Assembly (NCBI RefSeq): GCF_024614185.1
Contig: NZ_JAHTLF010000018.1
Coordinates: 841,821 to 905,820 of the forward strand
Origin: Nocardioides carbamazepini
GTDB taxonomy: Bacteria > Actinomycetota > Actinomycetes > Propionibacteriales > Nocardioidaceae
Direction: 5' to 3'
Length of the DNA stretch: 64,000 nucleotides
The notes under the pieces are model-generated. The model was not told where the DNA came from. It searched no databases and saw nothing but the letters and a program-made list of their open reading frames with translations. Positions 17,358 to 26,337 of the stretch are shown piece by piece. The first letter of the stretch is position 1, and each line of letters opens with the position of its first letter. A program made the translations under genes and the position numbers.

Positions 17358-18170
17358 ATGGCGAAGACACCTCAGGGGCTCATGACTCAGATCGAAGCCG
17401 AGGCTCTGGACAGTTCAGTCCCGCTCGCTGATGCCCTTCGAAAGTGCATAGCTCTTGGTGGCCGGTCCGGGTCTGCGGATCTCCGAGACTGGGCGCGCCG
17501 CGAGTTGGAGGGCTACAGCCCAAATGACGCACTCCCAGCGTACCGAATCGTAGCCGCGATCATCGCTATCGATGGCGCGACTATGACCGCCGTCATAAAG
17601 CAACAACGGATCGCGCGTTCATCGCTTCCCGACTTTGCTCAGGATCAAATTAAGGAAGAGGTCGTGCTCCACCAAGGGGTTGCCGAGCTCGAACATCTGA
17701 TCTCATCTAGTGACAGCGGCGCGATCAAAATAACTCTGCCCGCGATGGGCGATCTTGTGACCTACATGAACAGCGAAGTGCCCTATGGCAACTCAATCAG
17801 CGCGATGTACTGGGTCGTCGCCGTCAGCACGGTCGTCGGCGTATTGGATCGAACACGAACCAATCTTGTCGCGCTTGTTGCGGAGATGCGTGCCGCCGAT
17901 CCGGGGACCGACGTTCCGAGTGCCGAGGCGGCTAGACAGGCCGTCAGCGTTGTAATCAATGGCGGCAAGCGGAACAAGGTCAGTTTCACGTCTGCGCAAG
18001 CCTTGGGGCCTAGTGCCACCGCTAATGCGAGCGCGCCAACCTACGACGTTGTCGACAGTCCGCGTGTTCCGAGATGGATCCACGGACCGTGGGGCGTGCT
18101 CGTGGGACTCGGCTCGATCGTTTCCGGACTCGCTGGGGTCGCGGCATGGCAGGGCTGGCCCCCGTTCTGA
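17358..18170 (+). CDS. AbiTii-domain protein with C-terminal membrane anchor
   Basis: 270 residues, ATG preceded by a GGGGCGGAGG-type site. The N-terminal ~100 residues match the AbiTii pattern: an early amphipathic helix (LMTQIEAEALDSSVPLADAL), KCIALGGRSGSADLRDWARR, ELEGYSPNDALPAYRIV. The middle is helical (EVVLHQGVAELEHLISS). The last 25 residues are a probable TM helix (WGVLVGLGSIVSGLAGVAAW). AbiTii is named after an abortive-infection domain; its biochemical role is not settled. It lies just behind the TIR gene on the same strand (165-nt gap) and has similarly low GC, so both were probably acquired together. Confidence 0.75.
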   Translation: MAKTPQGLMTQIEAEALDSSVPLADALRKCIALGGRSGSADLRDWARRELEGYSPNDALPAYRIVAAIIAIDGATMTAVIKQQRIARSSLPDFAQDQIKEEVVLHQGVAELEHLISSSDSGAIKITLPAMGDLVTYMNSEVPYGNSISAMYWVVAVSTVVGVLDRTRTNLVALVAEMRAADPGTDVPSAEAARQAVSVVINGGKRNKVSFTSAQALGPSATANASAPTYDVVDSPRVPRWIHGPWGVLVGLGSIVSGLAGVAAWQGWPPF

Positions 18171-18277
18171 GGGAGTGCGCGTCTATCCGCCGAACTGGGC
18201 GCCGGAAACGCCGGTGCTTGCTCACGCTGCTGAGTACCCCCAAGCTCAAGTTGGAGGGTCGCCTCCTGGGGTTCGCG

Positions 18278-19327
18278 CTAAGTCGCCAACGTCGCCCATC
18301 GATCCAAACCCTCGAGCTCTCTTCGGCCATAGCCGATCGACTGCATTGCCTCGCGCACACGTGCGTACGGAACTCCAATGGCCTCAAGACTTTCCAGTAG
18401 TTGGCCGACGCGATCGGCACGAGATGAGGTGCGGGCCATCCAATCGAAACGGCCCACTTCGGCGAGTTTCTCAAGCGCGATCGCCTGCGCGGACGTGAAC
18501 CCCGCCCAAGGAGCTCCGGCTTGCCGGGCGTCGTCCGCTGTCATGGGATCGGCACGTTGGCCAAGCAGAGCCATTAGCGCTCCGGCGCTCGCGATCGTCA
18601 GGGCATCGTTGATCTCGTCGAGGTCGAAGTGGTCGGGGTGCCAGTCGAGGGGCAGCCAGTCCCGCCCGTGTTCGGCGTCGTCGAACGACTGCGGGAGGAG
18701 GGCGTCGTCGTACCCGCTGCGCACCCAGGCAGCGATCTCGTCGTAGCCCCAGATCCCGCCACAGTCCTCCGGTGGACAGGCCATCCGCCCGGCGGTGCAT
18801 CGCACCGTCGCCGGCGGGCCGTCGAGGACCGCCTCGACGACGAGCTTGTGGTCCCACCCGTCGCCGAAGTCGTACTCGTACCAGAGCTCGTCACCCTTCT
18901 CGGCGAGGATCTGGTCGAGGCGCACGTCGGCCTCGGGCATTCCGTCGTCGCCCTCATCGAGGTCGAACTCGGTCGCGAAGCACGCCGAACGGGGGTCGTT
19001 GCCGGTACGGAAACGGTGGAGATGCGAGTCGTACCACCCCATGGCGGCCTGGATCGCGACGTGCACACGTGGCAGCGTCAGGTCGCCGGGCAGCTCCAGG
19101 CGACGCCAGATGGGCGGTTTGGCGCCGTGCAGATCGAGCCGGACCCGGTACCCGCGCGGTCGCTCCGGCACCGGGAGGAGATCCGGCCGTTCGTCGCGCT
19201 CGAGCTTCTCGAAGATGCTGGTGACCTGGCCGTTCATCAGCGCGTCAAGGAGCGCCTTGCCCTCCGCCGGGGTGGCGCCTGCCATCAACTGCTTCACCAA
19301 GTGCTGGACGTCGGTCTGATCAGCCAC
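18278..19327 (-). CDS. Plasmid pRiA4b ORF-3 family protein
   Basis: 349 residues. The central PRiA4_ORF3 domain is clear: YRVRLDLHGAKPPIWRRLEL, GDLTLPRVHVAIQAAMGWYD, SHLHRFRTGN, then ELWYEYDFGDGWDHKLVVE and CPPEDCGGIWGYDEI. The C-terminal ~100 residues are helical (SAQAIALEKLAEVGRF). The family is widespread on plasmids and in islands and its function is unknown. Confidence 0.9.
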   Translation of the reverse strand: MADQTDVQHLVKQLMAGATPAEGKALLDALMNGQVTSIFEKLERDERPDLLPVPERPRGYRVRLDLHGAKPPIWRRLELPGDLTLPRVHVAIQAAMGWYDSHLHRFRTGNDPRSACFATEFDLDEGDDGMPEADVRLDQILAEKGDELWYEYDFGDGWDHKLVVEAVLDGPPATVRCTAGRMACPPEDCGGIWGYDEIAAWVRSGYDDALLPQSFDDAEHGRDWLPLDWHPDHFDLDEINDALTIASAGALMALLGQRADPMTADDARQAGAPWAGFTSAQAIALEKLAEVGRFDWMARTSSRADRVGQLLESLEAIGVPYARVREAMQSIGYGRRELEGLDRWATLAT

Positions 19328-19423
19328 GGCGGATAGTCAAGCACTCGTGGCCTATCCCGTCGGCGGGTCGTCGGCCGAGTCGCCGAGCTTCGAAATGCGG
19401 CGGTGATTTCGAGCCCCGCGCGG

Positions 19424-20153
19424 TCACCGGTCGATCGCGCGCTGGAGGCGGCCGAGGTGCTCGTCCGCTTCCCCGACGAGCATGGCCGGCCCGTCCTTGC
19501 GGCACAGCGGGATCATCCTGCTCAGGCGCTGGCGGTCCTTCCTGTCCAGCGGTGACTCGCGCAGATCACGGGCGGCGAGCAGCGAAGCCAAGACGACGAA
19601 GTCGACACAGTGACGAGACGCCGCCCTGCCACCGCCGAGTTCGACGCGGGCGGCGGCCTTGCCGACGAGGGCGCCGACGAGGTTGGGCCGGAGGATGGTG
19701 CCGGCGCGGCCTTCGACGATGACCTCGACTGCTTCCGTGCGCGTGAGGGCCTGGGTCGTGCCGGGCGATGAGACCGTTGGTGCTCCTCCGACGCCATGCA
19801 GCTTCGCGGCGCGCGCACCGACACCTTCAGGGATGAGGACGTCCACCTGGGCGAGACCGTTGAGCCACCGATGCTGGTGGCCATCGCCGCTCGTTTCGGG
19901 GGTGAGGCCGAGTTCGGCGAGGGCTGCGGTGAAGCGGGTGAACATCCGTTGGTCGGCGCGGATGTTCACCACAGCGTCAGCATCGGTGGTGGGGCGAGCG
20001 GTGTAGGAGCCGCGTTCAGGCGCAGTGCAGATGCACGAGTTGTCCACCAATGAGCGTCCGGTGCTCGGGGACCTTCGTGTACAGATCCATCATCGCGTGC
20101 CAGGAGGCAGCCTGCGCCTCAGTCATGGCAGGTAGCACGACCGGGTCGCTCAC
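19424..20153 (-). pseudogene. Nucleotidyltransferase-like protein, frameshifted (+1 at a UGA)
   Basis: The start is GTG at 20153, overlapping the HTH gene stop by four bases. It reads VSDPVVLPAMTEAQAASWHA and PEHRTLIGGQLVHLHCA, then hits TGA (about 20016-20018). The +1 frame continues ERGSYTARPTTDADAVVNIR to the stop at 19424. Together LIGGQLVHLH...RPTTDADAVVNIRA is the GG...DxD core of a polymerase-beta-type nucleotidyltransferase such as those in AbiE-like or MNT-type toxin systems. The rest includes GTILRPNLVGALVGKAAARV. One extra base explains the break (GCC T GAA); programmed frameshifting is less likely but not excluded. Confidence 0.7.
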
Positions 20154-20914
20154 TCGTTCCGCCCTTCGCTTCGGTCTCGACGCGCCCGCGGTGCCTGGGC
20201 CTGAGCCTGTTGCGCCAGGTCGTCGAGCAGCTCCATGGCTCGGTGACGTTCGCGTGGTCCCTCGTGCTCGGAGAGGTCGGCTGCCATCAGCAGGCTGTTC
20301 CAAGCGTGGCCGAGGAGCGGCAGGCTCTCCTCGATATCGGGCGAGACGACATGGAGGAAGACATTGGCGCGGTCGCGGTCCACGTCGCGCAGCAGATAGT
20401 CCTGCATGACGTCGTCGAGGTCATCAACAGACAGGTAGCCCTCGACGACGTCACCAGACGCGAGGCCGGACTCGGGGTGCGACAGGCCGGAGAGTCGGAT
20501 GCGCGGGTCGTTGCGCAGGTCCTTGAGGTCGCACTGGGCGACCAGATAGCAGCGTCGCGCCGCCCGGTTGCGCATGAACACCGACAGCAGGCGGAGGCTT
20601 TCGCGGGAGTCGTCGTGGTGCGCGGCGGCCAGTTTGCGGAGGCGGGCTCGCGCCCGGGATCGGTCGGGGGCCGAGAGCGAGTGCAAGAGGACTGCGTCGT
20701 CCTCGGCCGCGGCGACCAACGCCCATGCAGAGCGCTCGGACAGGGGCCGGCCAGGCGCGTTGGAGTCGGAGATCCGAGCCAAGTCCTTCTCATCGATGAT
20801 CCATTGCCCGCCCACGCGCTCGGCAGGCAACGAGCCGTCCTGGATCCGCTGGCGTACGCGCTGCGCAACCACGCCGAGTCGTGCTGCGGCTTCGGGGACG
20901 CTGAAGCGAGCCAT
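20150..20914 (-). CDS. Helix-turn-helix protein, probable partner of the nucleotidyltransferase
   Basis: About 254 residues from the ATG at 20914 (MARFSVPEAAARLGVVAQRV, then RQRIQDGSLPAERVGGQW). The start is an excisionase/MerR-like HTH of the helix-turn-helix_17 type. The remainder is helical with a repeated Arg/Ala/Leu pattern (RSRARARLRKLAAAHHDDSR, RCYLVAQCDLKDLRNDPRI) and no catalytic motif. Its stop overlaps the GTG of the nucleotidyltransferase gene, so they form an operon, the arrangement of two-gene toxin-antitoxin modules in which the first product is the DNA-binding antitoxin. That pairing is inferred. Confidence 0.65.
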   Translation of the reverse strand: MARFSVPEAAARLGVVAQRVRQRIQDGSLPAERVGGQWIIDEKDLARISDSNAPGRPLSERSAWALVAAAEDDAVLLHSLSAPDRSRARARLRKLAAAHHDDSRESLRLLSVFMRNRAARRCYLVAQCDLKDLRNDPRIRLSGLSHPESGLASGDVVEGYLSVDDLDDVMQDYLLRDVDRDRANVFLHVVSPDIEESLPLLGHAWNSLLMAADLSEHEGPRERHRAMELLDDLAQQAQAQAPRARRDRSEGRNE

Positions 20915-21083
20915 TGCGTTATTCCTAGTCAGTAGCAAGTGATTGCCACAATCCTAGCGTTAGAGCTAGCTTTCCCGGAACCTGCAGTTGACGGAGTAGG
21001 TGCTCGAGCAACGTCGATGTCGCCGATTCCGCTCCGCTCCCGCGCTCTTGGTGGCACTCTCCGTCATGAGCAGGGAGGCACTG

Positions 21084-21989
21084 GTGACCGACTGGAACGT
21101 GCGACGGTGGGCCAGATACGGCCATGAGCGGCTGTACGCCGAGACGCCGGGCGGGACGGCACTTGGGTACTACGACGTGAAGACGTGTCGTTACCACTCG
21201 GACGATTCGTCGAACCTGCCAATGCTGCAGCAGGCGATTGCTGAACACCTGGCGTCACGGGATCCGGCTCCGCCCCCACTACCGGCGCCTTCCGAGCCAA
21301 CCCCCACGCTGGCGAACTCACCGCAGCCGGCCACACCGATGCCCGCCGCCCCCGCTCCACCGACCTGGCACGACATCAGCGCGAACCGAGCAGGTGCCGC
21401 TGCACGGGAGCGCGCGATGGCGGAGCGCGAGGCTCAGGGCACGTTCAAGCACGTGCTCTCACGGCTCGTCGGCGCCCGCACGGAGGAGCGCGCGTGGCGG
21501 ATCGGTGCCGACGGCGAGGAGGCTGTCGCCGCCCAGCTCCTGGCCCTCGGACCGGCGTGGCGGGTCCTGCACGCGGTACGCGTGGGCGAGCGCGGCTCGG
21601 ACATCGACCATGTCGTGGTCGGCCCGCCCGGCGTCTTCACCGTCAACGCGAAGCACCATCCGAACGCATCGATCTGGGTGGGAGGTGACACCCTCATGGT
21701 CAACGGGCAGCGAGTGCCCTACATCCGCAACAGCCGGCACGAGGCGCGACGGGCCGCGCGGCTCCTTACCGAACATGCCGGCTTCCCGGTGACCGCGGCC
21801 GGTGTGATCGCGGTGATGGGAGCCCGGAAGGGCTTCAAGGTTTGGGCTCAACCCGAGGACGGCGTTGTCGTCGTCGTGACGCGCCGACGGATCAGCCAGC
21901 ACCTCTTGTCGCAGCCGCTTCGTCTGTCGCCGCGCGAGATCGATGCGATCTACGACGTCGCACGACGCTCGACCACGTGGCACTCGTGA
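21084..21989 (+). CDS. NERD (nuclease-related) domain protein
   Basis: 301 residues from the GTG at 21084, which has AGGGAGG 5 nt upstream; an ATG at 21066 is an alternative. The N-terminal ~55 residues (TDWNVRRWARYGHERLYAE) form a small beta-rich module, followed by a Pro-rich linker (about 60-115). The NERD domain spans about 155-265: GADGEEAVAAQLLALGPAWR, VRVGERGSDIDHVVVGPPGV, FTVNAKHHPNASIWVGG. The Asp in DIDHVV and the N-A-K position (normally E-x-K or similar) are candidate active-site residues. NERD proteins are presumed nucleases in DNA processing or defence; the activity is unproven. Confidence 0.82.
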   Translation: MTDWNVRRWARYGHERLYAETPGGTALGYYDVKTCRYHSDDSSNLPMLQQAIAEHLASRDPAPPPLPAPSEPTPTLANSPQPATPMPAAPAPPTWHDISANRAGAAARERAMAEREAQGTFKHVLSRLVGARTEERAWRIGADGEEAVAAQLLALGPAWRVLHAVRVGERGSDIDHVVVGPPGVFTVNAKHHPNASIWVGGDTLMVNGQRVPYIRNSRHEARRAARLLTEHAGFPVTAAGVIAVMGARKGFKVWAQPEDGVVVVVTRRRISQHLLSQPLRLSPREIDAIYDVARRSTTWHS

Positions 21990-22010
21990 CGCTCGATACC
22001 GACCGCCCAA

Positions 22011-23051
22011 CTACTCGTCTTGGTCGGGTCCGTCGGCCTCTGCCACCGCTGGAGGGGCGTCCGGGAGGTCCTCGCTCTCGAGCTGATCCAGAGCCGCTCC
22101 CAGGACCTGATCCTCAGCGTCGGTGACGGCGCCGTCCTCGGTGATCCAAGCCGCTGGATCGATCCCGTACTTCTCAGACAGGAAACGAAGTCTGTAGACG
22201 TCGCGGGCGCGGCGATAGGTTTGATCTGCCATCTGGGCCGACAGTCCGCCATTGATCAGGACGCCTGCAAAGGGAACGGCTTGACCGAGCTTCTGGTGGG
22301 TCAAGCGGAGCCCCAGCGATTTGAACACGGCGTCGATCACCTTCACCAACGCGTGGTTGTTGAGCTGGGCCCACGTCGCCTTCCTCATCATCTCCTGCGT
22401 CAGGCGGGACAGTGATGCCAACGCGGCGACCTTCGCCGCAGGCGTGCCTGCCGAGCCGACTGAAATGGTGCCCAAGGCGAAGATCTCCTCCTCGGGCTGC
22501 CGAACGTCGTAGCCGTACTCTGCGGCAGCAACGGCCGTGATCCGACCCAACAACCCGATGCTCGCGGCGATGTCCGTGGCGACAGCGCCGACTGCCACCG
22601 CCGCTGTCGTACCGCCACTCACGGTCGTGGCCACGGTCGCGCCGGTCACCGCCAGTGCGGTTGCGCCGCCTTCCACCAGAGCCGTAGCGGTGTACAACCC
22701 GCGGGTACGCGGCGACGCCGCATCGAGTTGCTTGAGGTCCAGCTGCTGAAAGTCCTCCAGAGGTACGCCGACCCGGCCGACGACCCTGTGCAGGTTCACC
22801 GACTTCATCGCCGGCTCCATGGTCACCCCAACCAGGCCTTCCAACGCCTTCTCGAACTGCGCTGTGAGGTCGTCGTTAAGAGGAACCTTGGTCCACGCCT
22901 TGCCGGCGACGCTGGCAATGGGCTTCGTGGCACGACCGATCAGCTCCCTTCCTCTACCGCCGGAAGTCGCGTTCAACCGAGACACGGCCTTCGCCCAGAC
23001 CTGCCTCTCGTAGACCGACATTGCGTCAATCCCAGCTCCCGATTCGGTCAC
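22011..23051 (-). CDS. EcsC family protein
   Basis: 346 residues from a GTG with AGGAGGG just upstream. The family pattern is visible: YERQVWAKAVSRLNATSGGR, ATALVEGGATALAVTGATVA (hydrophobic), ADIAASIGLLGRITAVAAAEYGYD split by short gaps, LTHQKLGQAVPFAGVLINGG and the C-terminal RARDVYRLRFLSEKYGI. EcsC was named from the Bacillus ecs locus; its activity is unknown, and its hydrophobic stretches suggest membrane association. The C-terminal 45 residues are acidic. Confidence 0.85.
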   Translation of the reverse strand: MTESGAGIDAMSVYERQVWAKAVSRLNATSGGRGRELIGRATKPIASVAGKAWTKVPLNDDLTAQFEKALEGLVGVTMEPAMKSVNLHRVVGRVGVPLEDFQQLDLKQLDAASPRTRGLYTATALVEGGATALAVTGATVATTVSGGTTAAVAVGAVATDIAASIGLLGRITAVAAAEYGYDVRQPEEEIFALGTISVGSAGTPAAKVAALASLSRLTQEMMRKATWAQLNNHALVKVIDAVFKSLGLRLTHQKLGQAVPFAGVLINGGLSAQMADQTYRRARDVYRLRFLSEKYGIDPAAWITEDGAVTDAEDQVLGAALDQLESEDLPDAPPAVAEADGPDQDE

Positions 23052-23152
23052 GGTCTTCCCTCCTGGCAGCGAGACCGGCTCATTGCCCCGCCGCGTCCAC
23101 GTGGGGCTGACCGTAGTTCACGGCTCCGACGAAATTGAGCGAAGGTCAATCA

Positions 23153-23451
23153 GGCTCTTACTACCTGAGGCGGGGGTGAGTGAGTCCGCCGCCGATGAGC
23201 AGCATGCGCAGTCGGTAGTGCTCGCGGTTGCGGAAGCCGCGGGCGATGCGCCGGTGAGGTTCGATGAGGCCGTTGATGGCCTCTGTACCGCCGTTGTTCG
23301 CGCGGCCGGTGTCGAAGTAGGCGAGGAACGCCTCGCGCCACTGCTTGAGCGGTCTTGCCGAGCCGTCGGATCCCGGATCGGACAGGTCGGCAACGAGCGG
23401 ATGACCCTCACCCAACGAACGCTGCGTTCGTATCTGAAGGCTCCGAAACAA
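23153..23451 (-). mobile_element. ISL3-family transposase, C-terminal relic
   Basis: About 85 codons match the end of ISL3 DDE transposases: LKQWREAFLAYFDTGRANNG, GTEAINGLIEPHRRIARGFR and NREHYRLRMLLIGGG, with a natural stop at 23161. The conserved Glu of GGTEAIN is the third DDE residue. Everything upstream is missing and replaced by unrelated sequence (MFRSLQIRTQRSLGEGH). GGCTCTTACTACCTGAGG at 23153 begins like an ISL3 terminal repeat, so this is one IS end with its flanking gene fragment. Confidence 0.85.
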
Positions 23452-23581
23452 CGGGGGCCGCTGCGCGATCAGCTGACACTCCGAACCTGACCCCTTCCGC
23501 CACGAAGGACGTGTCGACTGACGTCTTCATGCCGTTCGCAGGCCCGGAGTAGGGTCGTGGCTCACTCAGAACTGAGCGACG

Positions 23582-24271
23582 CTACCGACCTCTTGATGGC
23601 GCTCGAGCGCACATCTCATCGAAGTGATCGAGCGAAGCCTTATAGCTCGCGTCGTCCTCGCTTTCCAGCGCGACGCCCAGGGCCTCGGCATCCAGCCACT
23701 CTGGGCTCTCCTTCATGGAGAGCAGGAAAAAGGTCACGTCTAGGAACTCCACGTCAGTGCGCAATGGATCGCCGGGTGCTGCCTCGGTGTCCTCCGGCCC
23801 GTACGCACCGATGTCAGGACGTTCCAATGCGATCCTGGAGTTGACGTCGCACGCGAAGGCGCGGAGTTCGATCATGCCCGTTGGCTCCACGAAGCCGGCG
23901 TCGGTACACATTCTCAGTAACGCTGAGCGTGGGGGCGCGGAGTCATCGTCCAACAGACGATCCGCCGCGGCCCACAACCGGGCGGCCATGGCTTGGCCGG
24001 GTTCGGCCGCCAACACCGCCCGGAAAAGGGCGTGCGCTGCAAGGTCCGAGTAGTGCCTCGTCGTCCCGTCTGGACTCTCGCCCCGAACGAGCCCGCACCC
24101 CTGCGCGATGCGCTCAGCTGAACCGCTGCTGGCGGTCGAGCTCGTGTCAACTTCTGGAAGGTTGTCGCTGCCACCGCCGTCATCGGCTGCGCAAGCGGAA
24201 CAGCACAACGTGAAGGCAAGCAGGACGGCCGCCGCCTTCGATGCCTGGAGCACGGAGACATCGTCCAGCAT
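23582..24271 (-). CDS. Putative lipoprotein, unknown function
   Basis: 229 residues with an N-terminal export signal (SKAAAVLLAFTLCCSACAAD). The lipobox is poor (CSAC), so it could be a plain secreted protein. After an Asp/Ser/Gly linker comes a helical domain with RHYSDLAAHALFRAVLAAEP, ARLWAAADRLLDDDS and FLDVTFFLLSMKESPEWLD. I recognise no family. Composition and codon use look genuine. Confidence 0.6.
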   Translation of the reverse strand: MLDDVSVLQASKAAAVLLAFTLCCSACAADDGGGSDNLPEVDTSSTASSGSAERIAQGCGLVRGESPDGTTRHYSDLAAHALFRAVLAAEPGQAMAARLWAAADRLLDDDSAPPRSALLRMCTDAGFVEPTGMIELRAFACDVNSRIALERPDIGAYGPEDTEAAPGDPLRTDVEFLDVTFFLLSMKESPEWLDAEALGVALESEDDASYKASLDHFDEMCARAPSRGR

Positions 24272-24464
24272 CGAGCCCTGCCACGTGAACCCCTTGAGTC
24301 ACGCACTCAAAGACGTCCGATCATGCCGCGATCCGGGGCCGTGCATCGGGAAGTGCGTCTTCTCGCCGCGCTTTGATCAGCCATGTTCGCGCCGATGGCC
24401 CGGAGGGTGCGGCGTGCGCCGGTTGCCAAGGCCTCGCGTAGATCGCGACCCACCCGGGAGATAG

Positions 24465-24488
24465 GAACCGCAGACTGACCTGCGGCTT
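24465..24488 (-). terminator. Hairpin matching the tRNA-end terminators at 30.07 and 43.83 kb
   Basis: GAACCGCAG - ACTGAC - CTGCGG, a stem-loop nearly identical to the one beside the detached tRNA half (GAAACGCAG - ACTGAC - CTGCGGTTTC, 30067-30091). It shares the CAG...CTG core and six-base loop of the tRNA-Ala terminator (43828-43859). No tRNA sequence follows here; instead the YhcG remnant begins 8 bases on. Probably the relic end of a further integrated element. Confidence 0.6.
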
Positions 24489-24495
24489 CTCGTGG

Positions 24496-24818
24496 GCCTT
24501 CGAGCGTCGTGAGATCGCGAACTCCCAGATTCCCGAGGGATCGGCGGTGCCCCGCGCTACCTGAAGTGGCTCGACCGGTACGAGCGGCAGGAGCATGAGG
24601 AATCGCCGGTCGGCCTGATCCTGTGCACCGAGGTCCAGCCGCGAGCAAGTCGAGCTGCTGGAGATGCACAAGGACGGCATCGTCGTCGCCGAGTACTGGA
24701 CCGCCCTCCCGCCCAAGGCCGAATTGGCGGCGAAGCTCCCCGAAATTGTCCGCGACGCGCAGGAACGTCTTGACAAGACGCGACCTTCCGCCTGCGCGAG
24801 ATCGGGAGGGCGACTGAT
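24496..24818 (+). pseudogene. YhcG/DUF1016 nuclease, internally deleted and frameshifted remnant
   Basis: From about 24496 the plus strand encodes AFERREIANSQIPEGSAVP, as in the intact gene at 13275-14324. It then jumps over about 100 codons to RYLKWLDRYERQEHEESPVG, LILCTEV, has one extra C (GAGGTCCAGCC versus GAGGTCAGCC), and continues REQVELLEMHKDGIVVAEYW and IVRDAQERLDKTR. The metal-binding region of the nuclease is lost. It is a dead second copy of the family member 11 kb upstream. Confidence 0.88.
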
Positions 24819-24843
24819 CCAACCAGCCGCGCTGGCTGGCCGA

Positions 24844-26169
24844 TCAAGCCCCGCGGGAGACCTTGATCAACTCGACGATGTCCGCCATCGACAGCGACGA
24901 CCCGCCGCGCAAGCGGAATCTGGTTCCTTCCCCATCGTCAGGTTGACCCGGCTCCGGAGCAAACACACGTTTCGCAACCGCCAGTCGCAAGTCCTCCGCA
25001 TCGTTCACCTGCTCGAGGAATGGACCGAGGGCCGCCAAATCGAGTGCGAGCCGCTTCGCCGTGCGCTCCTCGCGGCGATGTTCCGACGCCTGCTTCGCGG
25101 CGTAGCCGGCAACAATCAGGCCGACGATCGAGATGCTCGTCTTGTAGAGCGTGAACTGAAGGGTGTCGTCAGTCGCCGACGTGATCGCGATGATTAGACC
25201 AGTCACTGTCCCGATGCCGATCATGACAGCCAGAATGGTCCATCTGAAGGCCGCTCTCGCCTGATGTGACGCCCATTCGCCGTACTCGCCAGCGACCGCG
25301 TGACGACTTGTCATGTCAGCGAGCGTCTTCGCCTGGTCTCGGTACGACTCAAGAGCTGCAATGAGTTCCTTGCTAGTGGATTCGTTCCTCGCAGCGGCCC
25401 GAGCCGTTGCCTCGTCGGCCGCGGCGAGTCGCTCATTCTCGGCTTCGATTGCTGCCTCGAGGCGGGCCGCCTCTGCCTTCTGGGCTGCCGCGATCCGCGC
25501 TTCATCTCGCTCAGACGCCGCCAGCTGACTCTTCTTGAACGCCGCTTCGCGCACCTGAGAATCAGACTCGAATGCGGTCCGCTGCTCATCGACCTGACCC
25601 TGGAGCTTGAGTTCCAATGCGCCGATGTCAGCAGCGCGCGTGTCGATCGCATGAGACAGCGTGTCCAGCCGTTGCCTTGCGTCGGCATCGCTCTGATCCC
25701 GCTCCGCTTTTGCAGCCGCCAGTTCGGCCTGGAGGTCATCGATCTGCTGGACAAGTCGCTCGACCTCTGCGTCCAGCGAGTTCTTGTAGCGGGTCGCCGC
25801 GGCTTTCACACCCCTACCCGGGTCGTCCAGCGCGGTGAACAGAAAGTGCGTTCGCGCAACCTGAAGCAGGTTGGGGATATGGGAGGCGGCGGCTGCAAGA
25901 TGCGCCTGATTCCCCTGAGGATCCGCCACGTACGCCGTCAAGGAGTTGTGAAGTGACTGGAGGTGCGACTGAAGGTCGTTGACTGCCTGCGGCTCTACGA
26001 GGGTCGGCTCGGAGTCCCGAAGGCCGTCAGTGAATTCGACGATCGCATGCAAGCGCTGCGCGTCGTAACGCGAGGCGTCATCCCACGGTTGCAAGTCGGT
26101 CTCGACCTGGGCCTGCACGGCCTCCAGCGTCGTCCACACCGCATGGGCGGCATACTGCTCTCGTTGCAC
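24844..26169 (-). CDS. Coiled-coil protein with two C-terminal TM helices
   Basis: 441 residues. The N-terminal ~125 residues form a helical domain (HAVWTTLEAVQAQVETDLQP). Residues ~125-280 are a long Ala/Glu/Arg-rich coiled coil (VERLVQQIDDLQAELAAAKA, RIAAAQKAEAARLEAAIEAE). Two TM helices follow at about 310-330 (WTILAVMIGIGTVTGLIIAI) and 340-360 (LYKTSISIVGLIVAGYAA), then a cytoplasmic tail. No enzyme motif is visible. In a defence-rich region a large coiled-coil membrane protein could be a sensor or membrane effector, but that is speculation. Codon use is distinctly less GC-rich than the core. Confidence 0.75.
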   Translation of the reverse strand: MQREQYAAHAVWTTLEAVQAQVETDLQPWDDASRYDAQRLHAIVEFTDGLRDSEPTLVEPQAVNDLQSHLQSLHNSLTAYVADPQGNQAHLAAAASHIPNLLQVARTHFLFTALDDPGRGVKAAATRYKNSLDAEVERLVQQIDDLQAELAAAKAERDQSDADARQRLDTLSHAIDTRAADIGALELKLQGQVDEQRTAFESDSQVREAAFKKSQLAASERDEARIAAAQKAEAARLEAAIEAENERLAAADEATARAAARNESTSKELIAALESYRDQAKTLADMTSRHAVAGEYGEWASHQARAAFRWTILAVMIGIGTVTGLIIAITSATDDTLQFTLYKTSISIVGLIVAGYAAKQASEHRREERTAKRLALDLAALGPFLEQVNDAEDLRLAVAKRVFAPEPGQPDDGEGTRFRLRGGSSLSMADIVELIKVSRGA

Positions 26170-26337
26170 CTCAAACTCCTAGCGGTCGGACGATGGTCGC
26201 CCACTGGGCATTGCATCAGACGGATCCGACACAGCGTTGCGAAACAGTAGGTTCGGCTCTCGGCACCGCGGCCCACCCCGCTCAGACAGCGGCGCGGCAC
26301 CGGCCCGAGCCAGTGCCGCACACAGCCATCGAGCAAG

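Noticed and set aside
25300..25956. 218-codon plus-strand frame opposite the coiled-coil gene
   Set aside because: It is the complement of the heptad-rich coding region, with Leu/Arg/Cys bias and no start signal.
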